NCBI GenBank assembly: GCA_944390485.1
Contig: CALXPQ010000003.1
Coordinates: 186,001 to 250,000, forward strand
Direction of reading: 5' to 3'
Source of the DNA: Veillonellales bacterium
Lineage (GTDB): Bacteria > Bacillota > Negativicutes > Veillonellales > Dialisteraceae
Length of the DNA: 64,000 bases
Both the position numbers and the translations under genes were made by a program. Numbering within the stretch: position 1 is the first letter of the stretch; every line of letters begins with the position of its first letter. Shown here piece by piece: positions 43,464-51,315 of the stretch. Under the pieces are notes generated by a model. That model saw only the letters and a list, made by a program, of their open reading frames with translations, searched no databases and had not been told where the DNA came from.

Positions 43464-44987
43464 ATGATTCATTTGGCAGAAACCGCCTGGGCCCTCGTCC
43501 CACCGATCATCACCATTGCGCTGGCGCTCCTCAGCAAGGAGGTCTACATGTCGCTGGGCATCGGCATCTTCGTGGGCGCCTTCATGTACTGCGACTTCGA
43601 TTTCCTCCGCTCGGTGGACACCATGTTCAACATCATGGCCGAGTCGGTGGGAGGCAATGTGCACATCCTCGTCTTCCTTGTCCTGCTGGGCATCATCGTG
43701 GAAGCCATCGCGTCGTCCGGCGCGGCGAAAGCCTACGGCGAGTGGGCGGCCCGCGTCATCAAGGGCAAACGCAGCGCTCTCTCCGTCACGGTGATCCTGG
43801 GCATCCTCATCTTCATCGACGACTATTTCAACTGCCTCACCGTCGGCACGGTCATGCGGCCGGTGACGGATAAATTCAAGATCACCCGGGCGAAGCTGGC
43901 ATACATCATCGATGCCACGGCGGCGCCGGTGTGCATCATCGCGCCGGTGTCCAGCTGGGCGGCGGCGGTGGCGTCCTCTCTGCCGGAGAGCTCCACCATC
44001 GACGGATTCAGCCTGTTCCTCCAGACGATCCCCTTCAACATCTACGCATGGCTCACCATCCTCTTCATGATCCTGCTCATCTGGCGGGGGCGGGACTATT
44101 TCGCCATGGATGCCTATGAGAAGAACAGCCACGGCCAGCTCCTCATCGCGGAAGAGTACCAGCAGTCGGAGAGCAAGCTCCGCGCCGGCGGCAACGGAAA
44201 GATCATCGACCTCGTCCTCCCGCTGGCCGTGCTCATCGGGTGCTGCATCTTCGGCCTGCTCTACACGGGCGGCATCATGGAAGGCAAGAGCGTGCAGATG
44301 GCATTCGCGGACTGCGAAGCGGCGCGGGGACTCGTCATCGGCTCTTTCATCGCGCTGATCTTCACGTTCCTCTTCTATATCCCGCGCCATGTGCTGAGCT
44401 TCCCGGATTTCTGCAAATGCCTCACGGCGGGCTTCGTGGACATGACGTCCGCCATCTTCATCCTCTGCCTCGCGTGGACGCTGTCCGCGGTGTGCGGGGA
44501 GGACTATCTCAATCTCGGCGGCTACGTGGGCAGCGTAGTGAGCGGCAACGCGCAGATCGCCATGCTCCTGCCGGCGCTCTTCTTCGGCGTGGCGCTCGGC
44601 CTCGGCTTTGCCACGGGCACGTCCTGGGGCACCTTCGGCATCCTCATCCCGATCGTCCTCTCCGTGGTGGACCCGGCGGACGCGCATCTCCTGGTCATTA
44701 CGGTGGCGGCGGTCCTCGCCGGCGCGGTGGGCGGCGACCATGTGTCCCCCATCTCGGATACGACCATCCTCGCCTCGGCAGGCGCGCAGTGCCATCACAT
44801 CGACCACGTGAGCACGCAGATTCCCTATGTCATCATCGTCTCGGTGTGCTGCGTCCTGGGCTACCTCGTGTCGGGCATCACGGAGAACGGCTGGATGGGC
44901 ACGGCCACGGGCGTGGTGTGCCTGCTGGCGGCTTTCCTTGTGATCGACCGCATCTATGCGCGGAAAGACGCGAAGCGCGCGGAATAA
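43464..44987 (+). CDS. nhaC: Na+/H+ antiporter, NhaC family
   Basis: A 507-residue transporter with about 12 membrane helices. The family patterns are SLGIGIFVGAFMYCDFDF, ILGILIFIDDYFNCLTVGTVMRPVTDKFKITRAKLAYIIDATAAPVCIIAPVSSWA, and GFATGTSWGTFGILIPI with GGDHVSPISDTTILASAGAQCHHIDHV. The Asp residues in IDDYFN and SDTT are the conserved ion-handling positions. A role in sodium/proton or solute exchange is expected. Start: ATG 43464 has AAAGGA immediately before it; TTG 43473 is better spaced from the same site. Confidence 0.9.
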   Translation: MIHLAETAWALVPPIITIALALLSKEVYMSLGIGIFVGAFMYCDFDFLRSVDTMFNIMAESVGGNVHILVFLVLLGIIVEAIASSGAAKAYGEWAARVIKGKRSALSVTVILGILIFIDDYFNCLTVGTVMRPVTDKFKITRAKLAYIIDATAAPVCIIAPVSSWAAAVASSLPESSTIDGFSLFLQTIPFNIYAWLTILFMILLIWRGRDYFAMDAYEKNSHGQLLIAEEYQQSESKLRAGGNGKIIDLVLPLAVLIGCCIFGLLYTGGIMEGKSVQMAFADCEAARGLVIGSFIALIFTFLFYIPRHVLSFPDFCKCLTAGFVDMTSAIFILCLAWTLSAVCGEDYLNLGGYVGSVVSGNAQIAMLLPALFFGVALGLGFATGTSWGTFGILIPIVLSVVDPADAHLLVITVAAVLAGAVGGDHVSPISDTTILASAGAQCHHIDHVSTQIPYVIIVSVCCVLGYLVSGITENGWMGTATGVVCLLAAFLVIDRIYARKDAKRAE

Positions 44988-45002
44988 GACAACAGCAAAA
45001 TA

Positions 45003-45034
45003 AAAAACGCTCCGGCTGTCCGGGGCGTTTCTGC
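45003..45034 (+). terminator. Terminator after nhaC
   Basis: AAACGCTCCGG-CTGT-CCGGGGCGTTT. Confidence 0.8.
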
Positions 45035-45054
45035 ATGGTCGGAAAACCGGCAAA

Positions 45055-45092
45055 GAAAAATCCCTTCTGTCAGGAGACAGAGGGGATTTTTT
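45055..45092 (-). terminator. Terminator of the methionine operon
   Basis: AAAAATCCCTTCTGTC/GACAGAGGGGATTTTTT, working in both directions, just after metF. Confidence 0.85.
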
Positions 45093-45098
45093 CATGAA

Positions 45099-45980
45099 TC
45101 ACCGTTTCTGCGGGAGGCCCGCTTTCCGGGCGATCGCTTCGACGGCGGGCACGTCGTTGATGGGGAGGAGATGGACGCCCGCCGCGCCCAGGTCCCGCAG
45201 GCCGCGGACGAGGTCCGCCGCGATGGCGAGGCCCGTTTCCCGGCCGCCTTCCGCCATGGCGTCCTGCAGCGCCTTCGGGATGGTGATGCCCGGCACCTTG
45301 TCGTGCATGTAGAGCGCCATTTTATAGCTTTTGAGGGGCAGCACGCCGAAGAGGACGGGGAGGCCCAGCTCCCGCGTGCCTTCGAGGTAGGCTTCCGCCT
45401 GCCGCAGGTCGTACACGGGCTGGGTCTGGACGAACTGCGCGCCGGCGTTTTTCTTTCCCTCGAGGCGGCGGAGCTCCGCGTCGAGGTCCGCCGCGGCGGG
45501 ATTGCCCGTGGTGCCGATGTAGAACTGCGTGGGCTGGCCGAGCTCGTTCCCCGCCATGTCATGGCCGCCGTTCAGCGTGCGGGCGATCTCGATGAGGCCG
45601 GTGGAGTCCGTCTCGAAGACGGGCTTCGCGTCCGGATGGTCGCCTGCGGACGGCGGATCGCCGGTGAGGGTGAGAATGTTGTGCACGCCCAGCGCGGACG
45701 CGCCGAGGAGCTCCGCCTGCAGGCCGATGAGGTTCCGGTCGCGGCAGGTGAGATGGAAAATGGTCTCCAGATGGTAGTCCATCTGGATGATGTGGGCGAG
45801 GGCGATGGGGCTCATGCGGAGCTTTGCCATGGGGCAGTCCGCGATATTCACCGCATCGGCCCAGCCGATGAGCTGCACCGCCTCTTTCTGCGTCTTGAGC
45901 GGAGAAGCGCTTTTCGGCGGATCGAGCTCGACGGTGACAGTGAACTGGCGGCGCTGATGTTTTTCGCGCAGAGTAAGCAT
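45099..45980 (-). CDS. metF: Methylenetetrahydrofolate reductase
   Basis: A 293-residue FAD enzyme that makes 5-methyl-tetrahydrofolate, the methyl donor for MetH. TIM-barrel motifs: FTVTVELDPPKSA, NIADCPMAKLRMSPIALAHI, FHLTCRDRN, ILTLTGDPP, and AGAQFVQTQPVYDLRQAEAYL. It is the third gene of the methionine operon, 34 bases after metH, under the Met T-box. The end GVHLLPINDV is usual for the family. Confidence 0.95.
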   Translation of the reverse strand: MLTLREKHQRRQFTVTVELDPPKSASPLKTQKEAVQLIGWADAVNIADCPMAKLRMSPIALAHIIQMDYHLETIFHLTCRDRNLIGLQAELLGASALGVHNILTLTGDPPSAGDHPDAKPVFETDSTGLIEIARTLNGGHDMAGNELGQPTQFYIGTTGNPAAADLDAELRRLEGKKNAGAQFVQTQPVYDLRQAEAYLEGTRELGLPVLFGVLPLKSYKMALYMHDKVPGITIPKALQDAMAEGGRETGLAIAADLVRGLRDLGAAGVHLLPINDVPAVEAIARKAGLPQKR

Positions 45981-46014
45981 AGAGGTTCCTTCCTTGGTGA
46001 TGAGACAGTATCAG

Positions 46015-48390
46015 TCATTCGGCGCGGGCGGCGAGGCGGTCGGCCTTGCGCACCGCGTCCACGCCGTCTTTCGCATAGGCGTCGGCGCCGATCTCGTCGG
46101 CGTAGTCCTGGGTGACTACCGCGCCGCCCACCATGATCCGGCAGCGGGGCCAGCGGGCGCGGAGGGCGTCCACGGTCTTCCGGAGCTCCGGCAGGGTGGT
46201 GGTCATGAGGGAGCAGAGGCCGAAGAAATCGGGCGCTTCCTTTTCGCCAGCGGCGACGACGGCTTCGGGGGCCACGTCCTTGCCGAGGTCGATCACGCGC
46301 CAGCCGCTGTTCTCGAGGAGCGCCGCCACGATGTTCTTGCCCAGGTCGTGGATGTCGCCCTGCACGGTGCAGAGGACGGCGGTGCCCTTCGGTTCGGTCT
46401 CCATGGAGGGGAGGAGCGTCTTCAGGGCGGAGAAGGCGGCCTGCATGGCTTCGGCGGCCATCATGACCTGCGGCAGGTAGACTTTGCCGGCGCCGTAGCC
46501 GTCGCCCACTTCGGTCATGGCGGCGGTGAGCCCCTCCTTTATAATAACGTCCGACGGGAGGCCGGCGGAGACCGCCTCGCCCATGAGGCGCGCCGCCTCT
46601 TCTTTCTCGCCGTGCGTCACGGCGGCCCGGATCTGCTCGGGGAGCGGCTTGTCCGACGGGGCGGCGGGGGCAGGAGCGCCGGCATCGGCCGCGCCGGAGG
46701 CGGCCGCGATGTAGCGCCGGGCTCCTTCGTCATACCCGAGGAGGAGCCGCGCCGCGGTGAAGGCGCGCTGCATGTCCGCGTCGAGCGGGTTGATGATGGG
46801 CGCGTCCATGCCGCAGGCGAAGGCCATGGAGAGGAACGACGCGTTGAGCAGCGGCCGGCCGGGGAGGCCGAAGGAGACGTTGCTCGTGCCCATGACCGCG
46901 GCGCAGCCGAACTCCTGCCGGTAGAGGCGGAGCGTACGGAGCGTTTCGAGCGGCGCGTGCGGATCGGAGGCCGCGGTGAGCACCAGCGGGTCGAGGAGCA
47001 GGTCTTCCCGGCGCAGGCCGCAGGCGAAGGCCGTCTCGAGGATCTGCCGGATGAGGGCGGCCCGTTCCTCCGCCGTCCGGGGAAGCCCGCCTTTCGCGAT
47101 GGGCAGGCAGAGCACGGCCGCGCCGTAGGTCTTCGCCAGCGGGAAGACTTTCTCCATGAGGAGCGGGTCGGCGTTCACGGAATTGATGAGCGGACGGCCC
47201 GGGTAGACTTCCACGGCTTTCTCGAGGACGGCGGGGTCGGTGCTGTCGATGGAGAGCGGCGCGGGGCAGAGCATGGAGAGCTCGGTCACGACCTTTTCCA
47301 TGGCGGCGCGCTGGTCGATGCCGGGGACGCCCATATTGACGTCCAGCACGTCCGCGCCGGCGTCGACCTGGGCGAGGGCTTCCTTCTTCACGGAGACGAA
47401 GCTGCCGCTCTGGATCTCTTCGCGCATTTTCTTCCGCCCCGTGGGGTTGATGCGTTCGCCGATCATGACGGGCGGCCGGCCCGGCCCGAGGAAGACCGTA
47501 CGCGTGCGGGACGTGAGCGCCGTGAAGGCGGGCACCTTGGGACGGTCCGCCGTTTCCGGCAGGGCGTCCATGGCTTCCCGGACGGCGCGGATGTGGGCGG
47601 GGGTGGTGCCGCAGCAGCCGCCCGTGTAGGAGACGCCCGCTTCGGCGAAATCGGCGATATACCGGGCCATGTCTTTCGGCGAGAGGGGGAAGCGGGTCTC
47701 GCCGCCCTCCAGCACGGGCATGCCCGCATTGGGCTGGATGATGAGGGGACGGTTCGTCACGGCTGCCATCTGCCGGGCCGCTTCGAGGAGCCGGTCCGGG
47801 CCGACGGAGCAGTTCGCGCCGATGACGTCCGCGCCCATCGCGTCGAGGAGGATGGCCGCGGCGGCCGGGTCCGTGCCGGTGATGGTGCGCCCGTCCTCTC
47901 CGTAGGACATCTGGCAGATGACCGGGAGGCGGCACGCGGCTTTCGCCGCGGTGAGGGCGGCGCGCATTTCCTGGATGTCGATGATCGTCTCGATGATGAG
48001 GCAGTCCGCGCCGGCGTCGGCGAGGGCTTTCGCCAGCCGGTAGAAGCTGCTCGCCGCCTCGTCGAAGGAGAGGTCGCCCAGCGGGCGGATGAACCGGCCC
48101 GTGGGGCCCATGTCGCCGGCCACGCGGATGCGGGGGGAGGCCGCGCGGGCGTTCTGCACCGCCGCCTGCGCGATGGCTTCCACCTTGTCCTCGAGGCCGT
48201 AGTCGGCAAGCTTCAGCGGGGACGCGCCGAAGGTGTTCGTGGTGATGTATTCGCTGCCCGCTTCGGCGTATTCCCGGTGGATGCGCTGGACGATGTCGGG
48301 ATGGGAGAGATTGTAGATGTCGGGGCATTCGCCGCCGGCGAGTCCGTATTTCTGGAGCATGGTGCCCATGGCGCCGTCGAAAAGATGCAT
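46015..48390 (-). CDS. metH: Methionine synthase, cobalamin-dependent (without activation domain)
   Basis: A 791-residue MetH lacking the C-terminal activation domain. In order: homocysteine-binding barrel (GAMGTMLQ, Cys zinc ligands in GANCSVGP and GGCCGTTP), methyl-THF-binding pterin domain (MIGERINPTGRKKM, DAGADVLDVNMG, NSVNADP), helical cap (about 560-660), and B12-binding domain with the cobalt-ligand motif GDIHDLGKNIV and a GGAVV end. It methylates homocysteine. The missing activation domain is supplied by the gene just upstream. The next gene, metF, makes its methyl donor. Confidence 0.95.
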   Translation of the reverse strand: MHLFDGAMGTMLQKYGLAGGECPDIYNLSHPDIVQRIHREYAEAGSEYITTNTFGASPLKLADYGLEDKVEAIAQAAVQNARAASPRIRVAGDMGPTGRFIRPLGDLSFDEAASSFYRLAKALADAGADCLIIETIIDIQEMRAALTAAKAACRLPVICQMSYGEDGRTITGTDPAAAAILLDAMGADVIGANCSVGPDRLLEAARQMAAVTNRPLIIQPNAGMPVLEGGETRFPLSPKDMARYIADFAEAGVSYTGGCCGTTPAHIRAVREAMDALPETADRPKVPAFTALTSRTRTVFLGPGRPPVMIGERINPTGRKKMREEIQSGSFVSVKKEALAQVDAGADVLDVNMGVPGIDQRAAMEKVVTELSMLCPAPLSIDSTDPAVLEKAVEVYPGRPLINSVNADPLLMEKVFPLAKTYGAAVLCLPIAKGGLPRTAEERAALIRQILETAFACGLRREDLLLDPLVLTAASDPHAPLETLRTLRLYRQEFGCAAVMGTSNVSFGLPGRPLLNASFLSMAFACGMDAPIINPLDADMQRAFTAARLLLGYDEGARRYIAAASGAADAGAPAPAAPSDKPLPEQIRAAVTHGEKEEAARLMGEAVSAGLPSDVIIKEGLTAAMTEVGDGYGAGKVYLPQVMMAAEAMQAAFSALKTLLPSMETEPKGTAVLCTVQGDIHDLGKNIVAALLENSGWRVIDLGKDVAPEAVVAAGEKEAPDFFGLCSLMTTTLPELRKTVDALRARWPRCRIMVGGAVVTQDYADEIGADAYAKDGVDAVRKADRLAARAE

Positions 48391-48403
48391 GGTTCCTCCT
48401 GGA

Positions 48404-49087
48404 TCAAAGGAAATGTCTCTCCGCCTTCGCGCGGAAAGGACAGGATGCGAGATGACACTGGCTGCACCGCAGGGGCTGCGGCGCTTCGCTGCACGGAGAG
48501 AGGCCGATGACCGCCGTCACCGATTTCCGCGGGACGAGCATGGCGTGGTCCGTCACGGCGATGCCGATCTCCCCGGCGCGGATGAGGCGGCACAGAGCCT
48601 GCTGCTGCGTCACGGGCCAGTCCCCGTAGCCGGGGCTGTAGCGCCAGGCCGCGTGGCGGCCCGTGCGGCGCGCCTCGGCCTGGATATAGCCGTCGAGCTG
48701 GTCGGCAAGGTGCTCGGCGGCGGCGGTGGCCGCCGCGTCGAGGAGGAGTCCCTCGGTGTAGCGCCCCGCCCGGAAATGGGCCGCGGACGCTTCCTCGATG
48801 GCGGGCCCCGCCGTGACGGCGAGCACCGCCGCGGAGACCGAGCGGGCGAGGTGCCGGCGGATCTCTTTGCCCTCCAGCGCGAGCGGGGGATCGCCGAGGA
48901 TGACGCCCGCCTCCGCGTCGTAGGGGTAGAGCTGCCAGATGCCGCGCGGCTCGGCGAGGGCCGCCGCTTCCCGGAGCGCGCCCCGGACGAGTGCCTCGGG
49001 GACCGCGCCGGCTTTCGGCGGGAGACCGGCGTAGCGCAGCATCTCGCTCCGGTCAATCTGAAACAATGTGCCGTGGAATACGGGCAT
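48404..49087 (-). CDS. Methionine synthase activation domain as a separate protein
   Basis: A 227-residue protein matching the MetH reactivation domain: PKAGAVPEALVRGALREA near the N terminus, then AHFRAGRYTEGLLLDAAATAAAEHLADQL, the AdoMet-binding motif YSPGYGDWPVTQQ and MLVPRKSVTAVIGLSPC. It ends with an extra Cys-rich tail CSQCHLASCPFR, which may bind a metal. It would rescue oxidised cob(II)alamin MetH. The start ATG 49087 follows GGGAGG; the frame runs on into the T-box and is not coding there. Confidence 0.9.
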   Translation of the reverse strand: MPVFHGTLFQIDRSEMLRYAGLPPKAGAVPEALVRGALREAAALAEPRGIWQLYPYDAEAGVILGDPPLALEGKEIRRHLARSVSAAVLAVTAGPAIEEASAAHFRAGRYTEGLLLDAAATAAAEHLADQLDGYIQAEARRTGRHAAWRYSPGYGDWPVTQQQALCRLIRAGEIGIAVTDHAMLVPRKSVTAVIGLSPCSEAPQPLRCSQCHLASCPFRAKAERHFL

Positions 49088-49106
49088 GGACGCCTCCCTG
49101 ACAAAT

Positions 49107-49362
49107 AAAAAAATCTTCCTCCTCATGGGACGAAGATTCGCGGTACCACCCAGATTCGCTTCGGGAAAAGAAGCCTCAGCCGGCAGGCTGGCCTGCCGCC
49201 GTCCTGTAACGGGGACGCCCGGGCGGCCTACTTGGCTTTCAGCGCGCCTGACTCCGAGACCATCTTCCGCCGCTCTGCCTGCGCTCCTTCTCACCCTTCG
49301 GAGCTCTCTGTGGCCGCGTCCCGGCGTACTCTTCTCTTCCTTGCCTGTATGGGAATGCTTTC
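49107..49362 (-). promoter_or_regulatory. T-box riboswitch for methionine (controls metH operon)
   Basis: Minus-strand leader reading tRNA-Met. Stem I has AGTA (near 49327), the loop AGAGAGC, GGGTGAGAAGG and the specifier context GAAGATGGTCTCGGAG with codon ATG (49261-49263). The conserved T-box core GGGTGGTACCGCG is at 49139-49151, followed by the terminator AATCTTCGTCC...GGAGGAAGATT with seven T residues ending at 49107. The specifier agrees with the methionine genes downstream. Confidence 0.93.
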
Positions 49363-49391
49363 AATATAGCATCCGCCTCCCGGTCTGTCAA
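49363..49391 (-). promoter_or_regulatory. Promoter of the methionine operon
   Basis: Minus strand: TTGACA (49386-49391), 17-base spacer, TATATT (49363-49368). Confidence 0.88.
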
Positions 49392-49469
49392 TTTGTATGG
49401 ACAGGGGAGGACACGGGCTGCGGGGCGGGAGAGATTTTTTCTATAGCCCTGCGGAAGAAATTCCCTGTC

Positions 49470-49498
49470 TTGACCCCAAAGGCCGCTCCGGTTAAAAT
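49470..49498 (+). promoter_or_regulatory. Promoter of the YhcH-family gene
   Basis: TTGACC (49470-49475), 17-base spacer, TAAAAT (49493-49498). Confidence 0.72.
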
Positions 49499-49542
49499 AA
49501 ATAGAATACTATTCAATTGCCTGTCCGAAAGGAGGAGCTGTC

Positions 49543-50010
49543 ATGATTGCCGGAGATACAGCGTGGCTGGAGGAATATGAAAATCAGCTTCCGAAGAAGA
49601 TCGGCGAGTGCCTCAGGAAGGTGCGCGGCTTTGATTTCGATCATGCGGAAGACGGGAAATATGAGATCGAGGGATGCGGCACCATGTCCATCGAGTCCCC
49701 GGAGACGGAGCCGGCGGTGATGCGCCGCCTGGAAGGGCACCGGAAGTACATCGACGTGGTGTACCTCATCCGCGGCGAGGAGTGGATCGGCTGTCTGCCG
49801 CGCCACGATGCGCGGGGCGAGAAAGAAGCCCTGCCGGAGCGCGACCTCTATTTTTACGAGGGGGCGGACGACGAGACGAAGGTCTACCTGCGGCCGGGGC
49901 GCTTCGCCGTCTTCTTCCCGGAGGATCTGCACCGTCCGCTCTGCGCGGGCGCGGCGGGCCGGATGACCATCCGCAAGGCGGTAGTGAAGGTGCCGGTGGA
50001 CGCGGTCTGA
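49543..50010 (+). CDS. YhcH/YjgK/YiaL family protein
   Basis: A 155-residue protein of the YhcH/EbgC (DUF386) cupin-like family. The family patterns are EGCGTMSIESPETEPAVMRRLEGHRKYIDVVYLIRGEEWIG, FYEGADDETKVYLRPGRFAVFFPEDLHRP, with His residues that bind metal. Some relatives act on sialic acid or other sugars as anomerases. No sugar genes lie nearby, so the role is open. ATG 49543 follows AAAGGAGG; it is monocistronic and ends 139 bases before the efflux operon. Confidence 0.88.
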   Translation: MIAGDTAWLEEYENQLPKKIGECLRKVRGFDFDHAEDGKYEIEGCGTMSIESPETEPAVMRRLEGHRKYIDVVYLIRGEEWIGCLPRHDARGEKEALPERDLYFYEGADDETKVYLRPGRFAVFFPEDLHRPLCAGAAGRMTIRKAVVKVPVDAV

Positions 50011-50054
50011 CGGAAATCCGACGAAAATTTTACAGCAAATAATTAATAAACTAA

Positions 50055-50092
50055 TTGATTTTCATCGCTTACTTTGCTATCATAATTGATAG
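50055..50092 (+). promoter_or_regulatory. Promoter and palindromic operator of the RND efflux operon
   Basis: TTGATT (50055-50060), 17-base spacer and TATCAT (50078-50083). The inverted repeat CTATCA-TAAT-TGATAG (50077-50092) covers the -10 box, as in repressor sites of TetR or MarR type. No regulator gene is adjacent. Confidence 0.65.
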
Positions 50093-50148
50093 TTAGAATT
50101 AATTGCATTTCTGATAATAACAGTGGAAATCGGATTTGGAGGAAAGAT

Positions 50149-51306
50149 ATGAAGTATAGAAAGTGGCTCGCCGCATCGGTGCTCTGCGCTGCGGCGGCGA
50201 CAGGCGTCCTGATGGGGGGATGCGGGAATCAGCAGGCGGCGCAGGCGCCGCAGGCGGTGAAGGTCACCACGTTCCGGCCGTTCACGTCCGATACGCCCAT
50301 CGTCTATGAGTACACCGGCACGGTGGCGGCCCTGCAGGAAGTGCCGGTGCGCGCCCGCGTCTCCGGGACGATCATGGAGAAGTACATCCGCGGCGGCGAG
50401 ACGGTCACGCAGGGGCAGCCCCTCTACCGGATCGATACGCGGCAGTACGAGGCGAACCTGGCGAACGCCATGGCCAATCAGGCCCAGTGCGGCGCGACCT
50501 ATCAGAATTCGCTGGCCGACCTGGCCCGGTATGAGCAGCTCATCGCCATCGACGGCATCTCCCGCCAGACCTACGACACGCAGAAATCCATGACCGAGCA
50601 GTACCTCGCGGCGTACAACGCGGCGGGGGCGCAGGTGAAGATCGCCCAGGACGACCTGGATGACACCATCGTCCGCGCGCCCTTCAACGGCAAGCTCTCC
50701 ATGGACGACGTGAATATCGGCACGTACGCCACGGCGGGCAATACGTCGCTCGTCACCATCTCGTCCACGGACCCGGTGTACGTGCAGTTCGACATGTCCG
50801 AGACGGAATACCTCGAGATGGCCCGGAAGAACGTGGACGTGGAGACCTGGGGCAGCGGCCTCAAGCTCCGCCTCTCCGACGGCAGCATGTATGAAGGCAC
50901 GGGCCGCATCGTGCAGATCAGCCCCGGCCTCACCAGCGGCCAGCTCTCCATGAAGGCGGAATTCGAAAACCCGCAGGGCCTCCTCGTGCCGGGCATGTAC
51001 GGCACCATCGTCTCCGATACGGAAATCGCGGCGAACAGCCTCCTCATCCCGACGCAGGCTCTCATCCCGCTCCTCGATAAGAATATGGTCGATGTAGTGG
51101 TCGACAACAAAGTGGCGCAGAAAGCCATCGAAATCGGCGGCACGTACGGCAACTACACCGTAGTCACCGGAGGACTCTCGGCGGACGACGAGATCATCGT
51201 CGAAGGCCAGGGCAAAGTCACGGTCGGCCAGGCGGTCGCCGGAGAAGAGATCTCCCGCGAGAAGCTGGACGAACAGATCGCCGCCCGTGACACCGGCGCG
51301 AAATAA
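50149..51306 (+). CDS. RND efflux pump periplasmic adaptor (membrane fusion) lipoprotein
   Basis: A 385-residue adaptor with lipobox LMGGC. Lipoyl-type halves are VPVRARVSGTIMEKYIRGGETVTQGQPLYRID and IVRAPFNGKLSMDDVNIGTYATAGN, with a coiled-coil hairpin (about 90-150) between them, then the beta-barrel and membrane-proximal domains ending before residue 360. It joins the RND pump to an outer-membrane channel, so it supports an outer membrane in this organism. ATG 50149 follows GGAGG. It is nine bases from the pump gene. Confidence 0.93.
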   Translation: MKYRKWLAASVLCAAAATGVLMGGCGNQQAAQAPQAVKVTTFRPFTSDTPIVYEYTGTVAALQEVPVRARVSGTIMEKYIRGGETVTQGQPLYRIDTRQYEANLANAMANQAQCGATYQNSLADLARYEQLIAIDGISRQTYDTQKSMTEQYLAAYNAAGAQVKIAQDDLDDTIVRAPFNGKLSMDDVNIGTYATAGNTSLVTISSTDPVYVQFDMSETEYLEMARKNVDVETWGSGLKLRLSDGSMYEGTGRIVQISPGLTSGQLSMKAEFENPQGLLVPGMYGTIVSDTEIAANSLLIPTQALIPLLDKNMVDVVVDNKVAQKAIEIGGTYGNYTVVTGGLSADDEIIVEGQGKVTVGQAVAGEEISREKLDEQIAARDTGAK

Positions 51307-51315
51307 GGAGGGACT

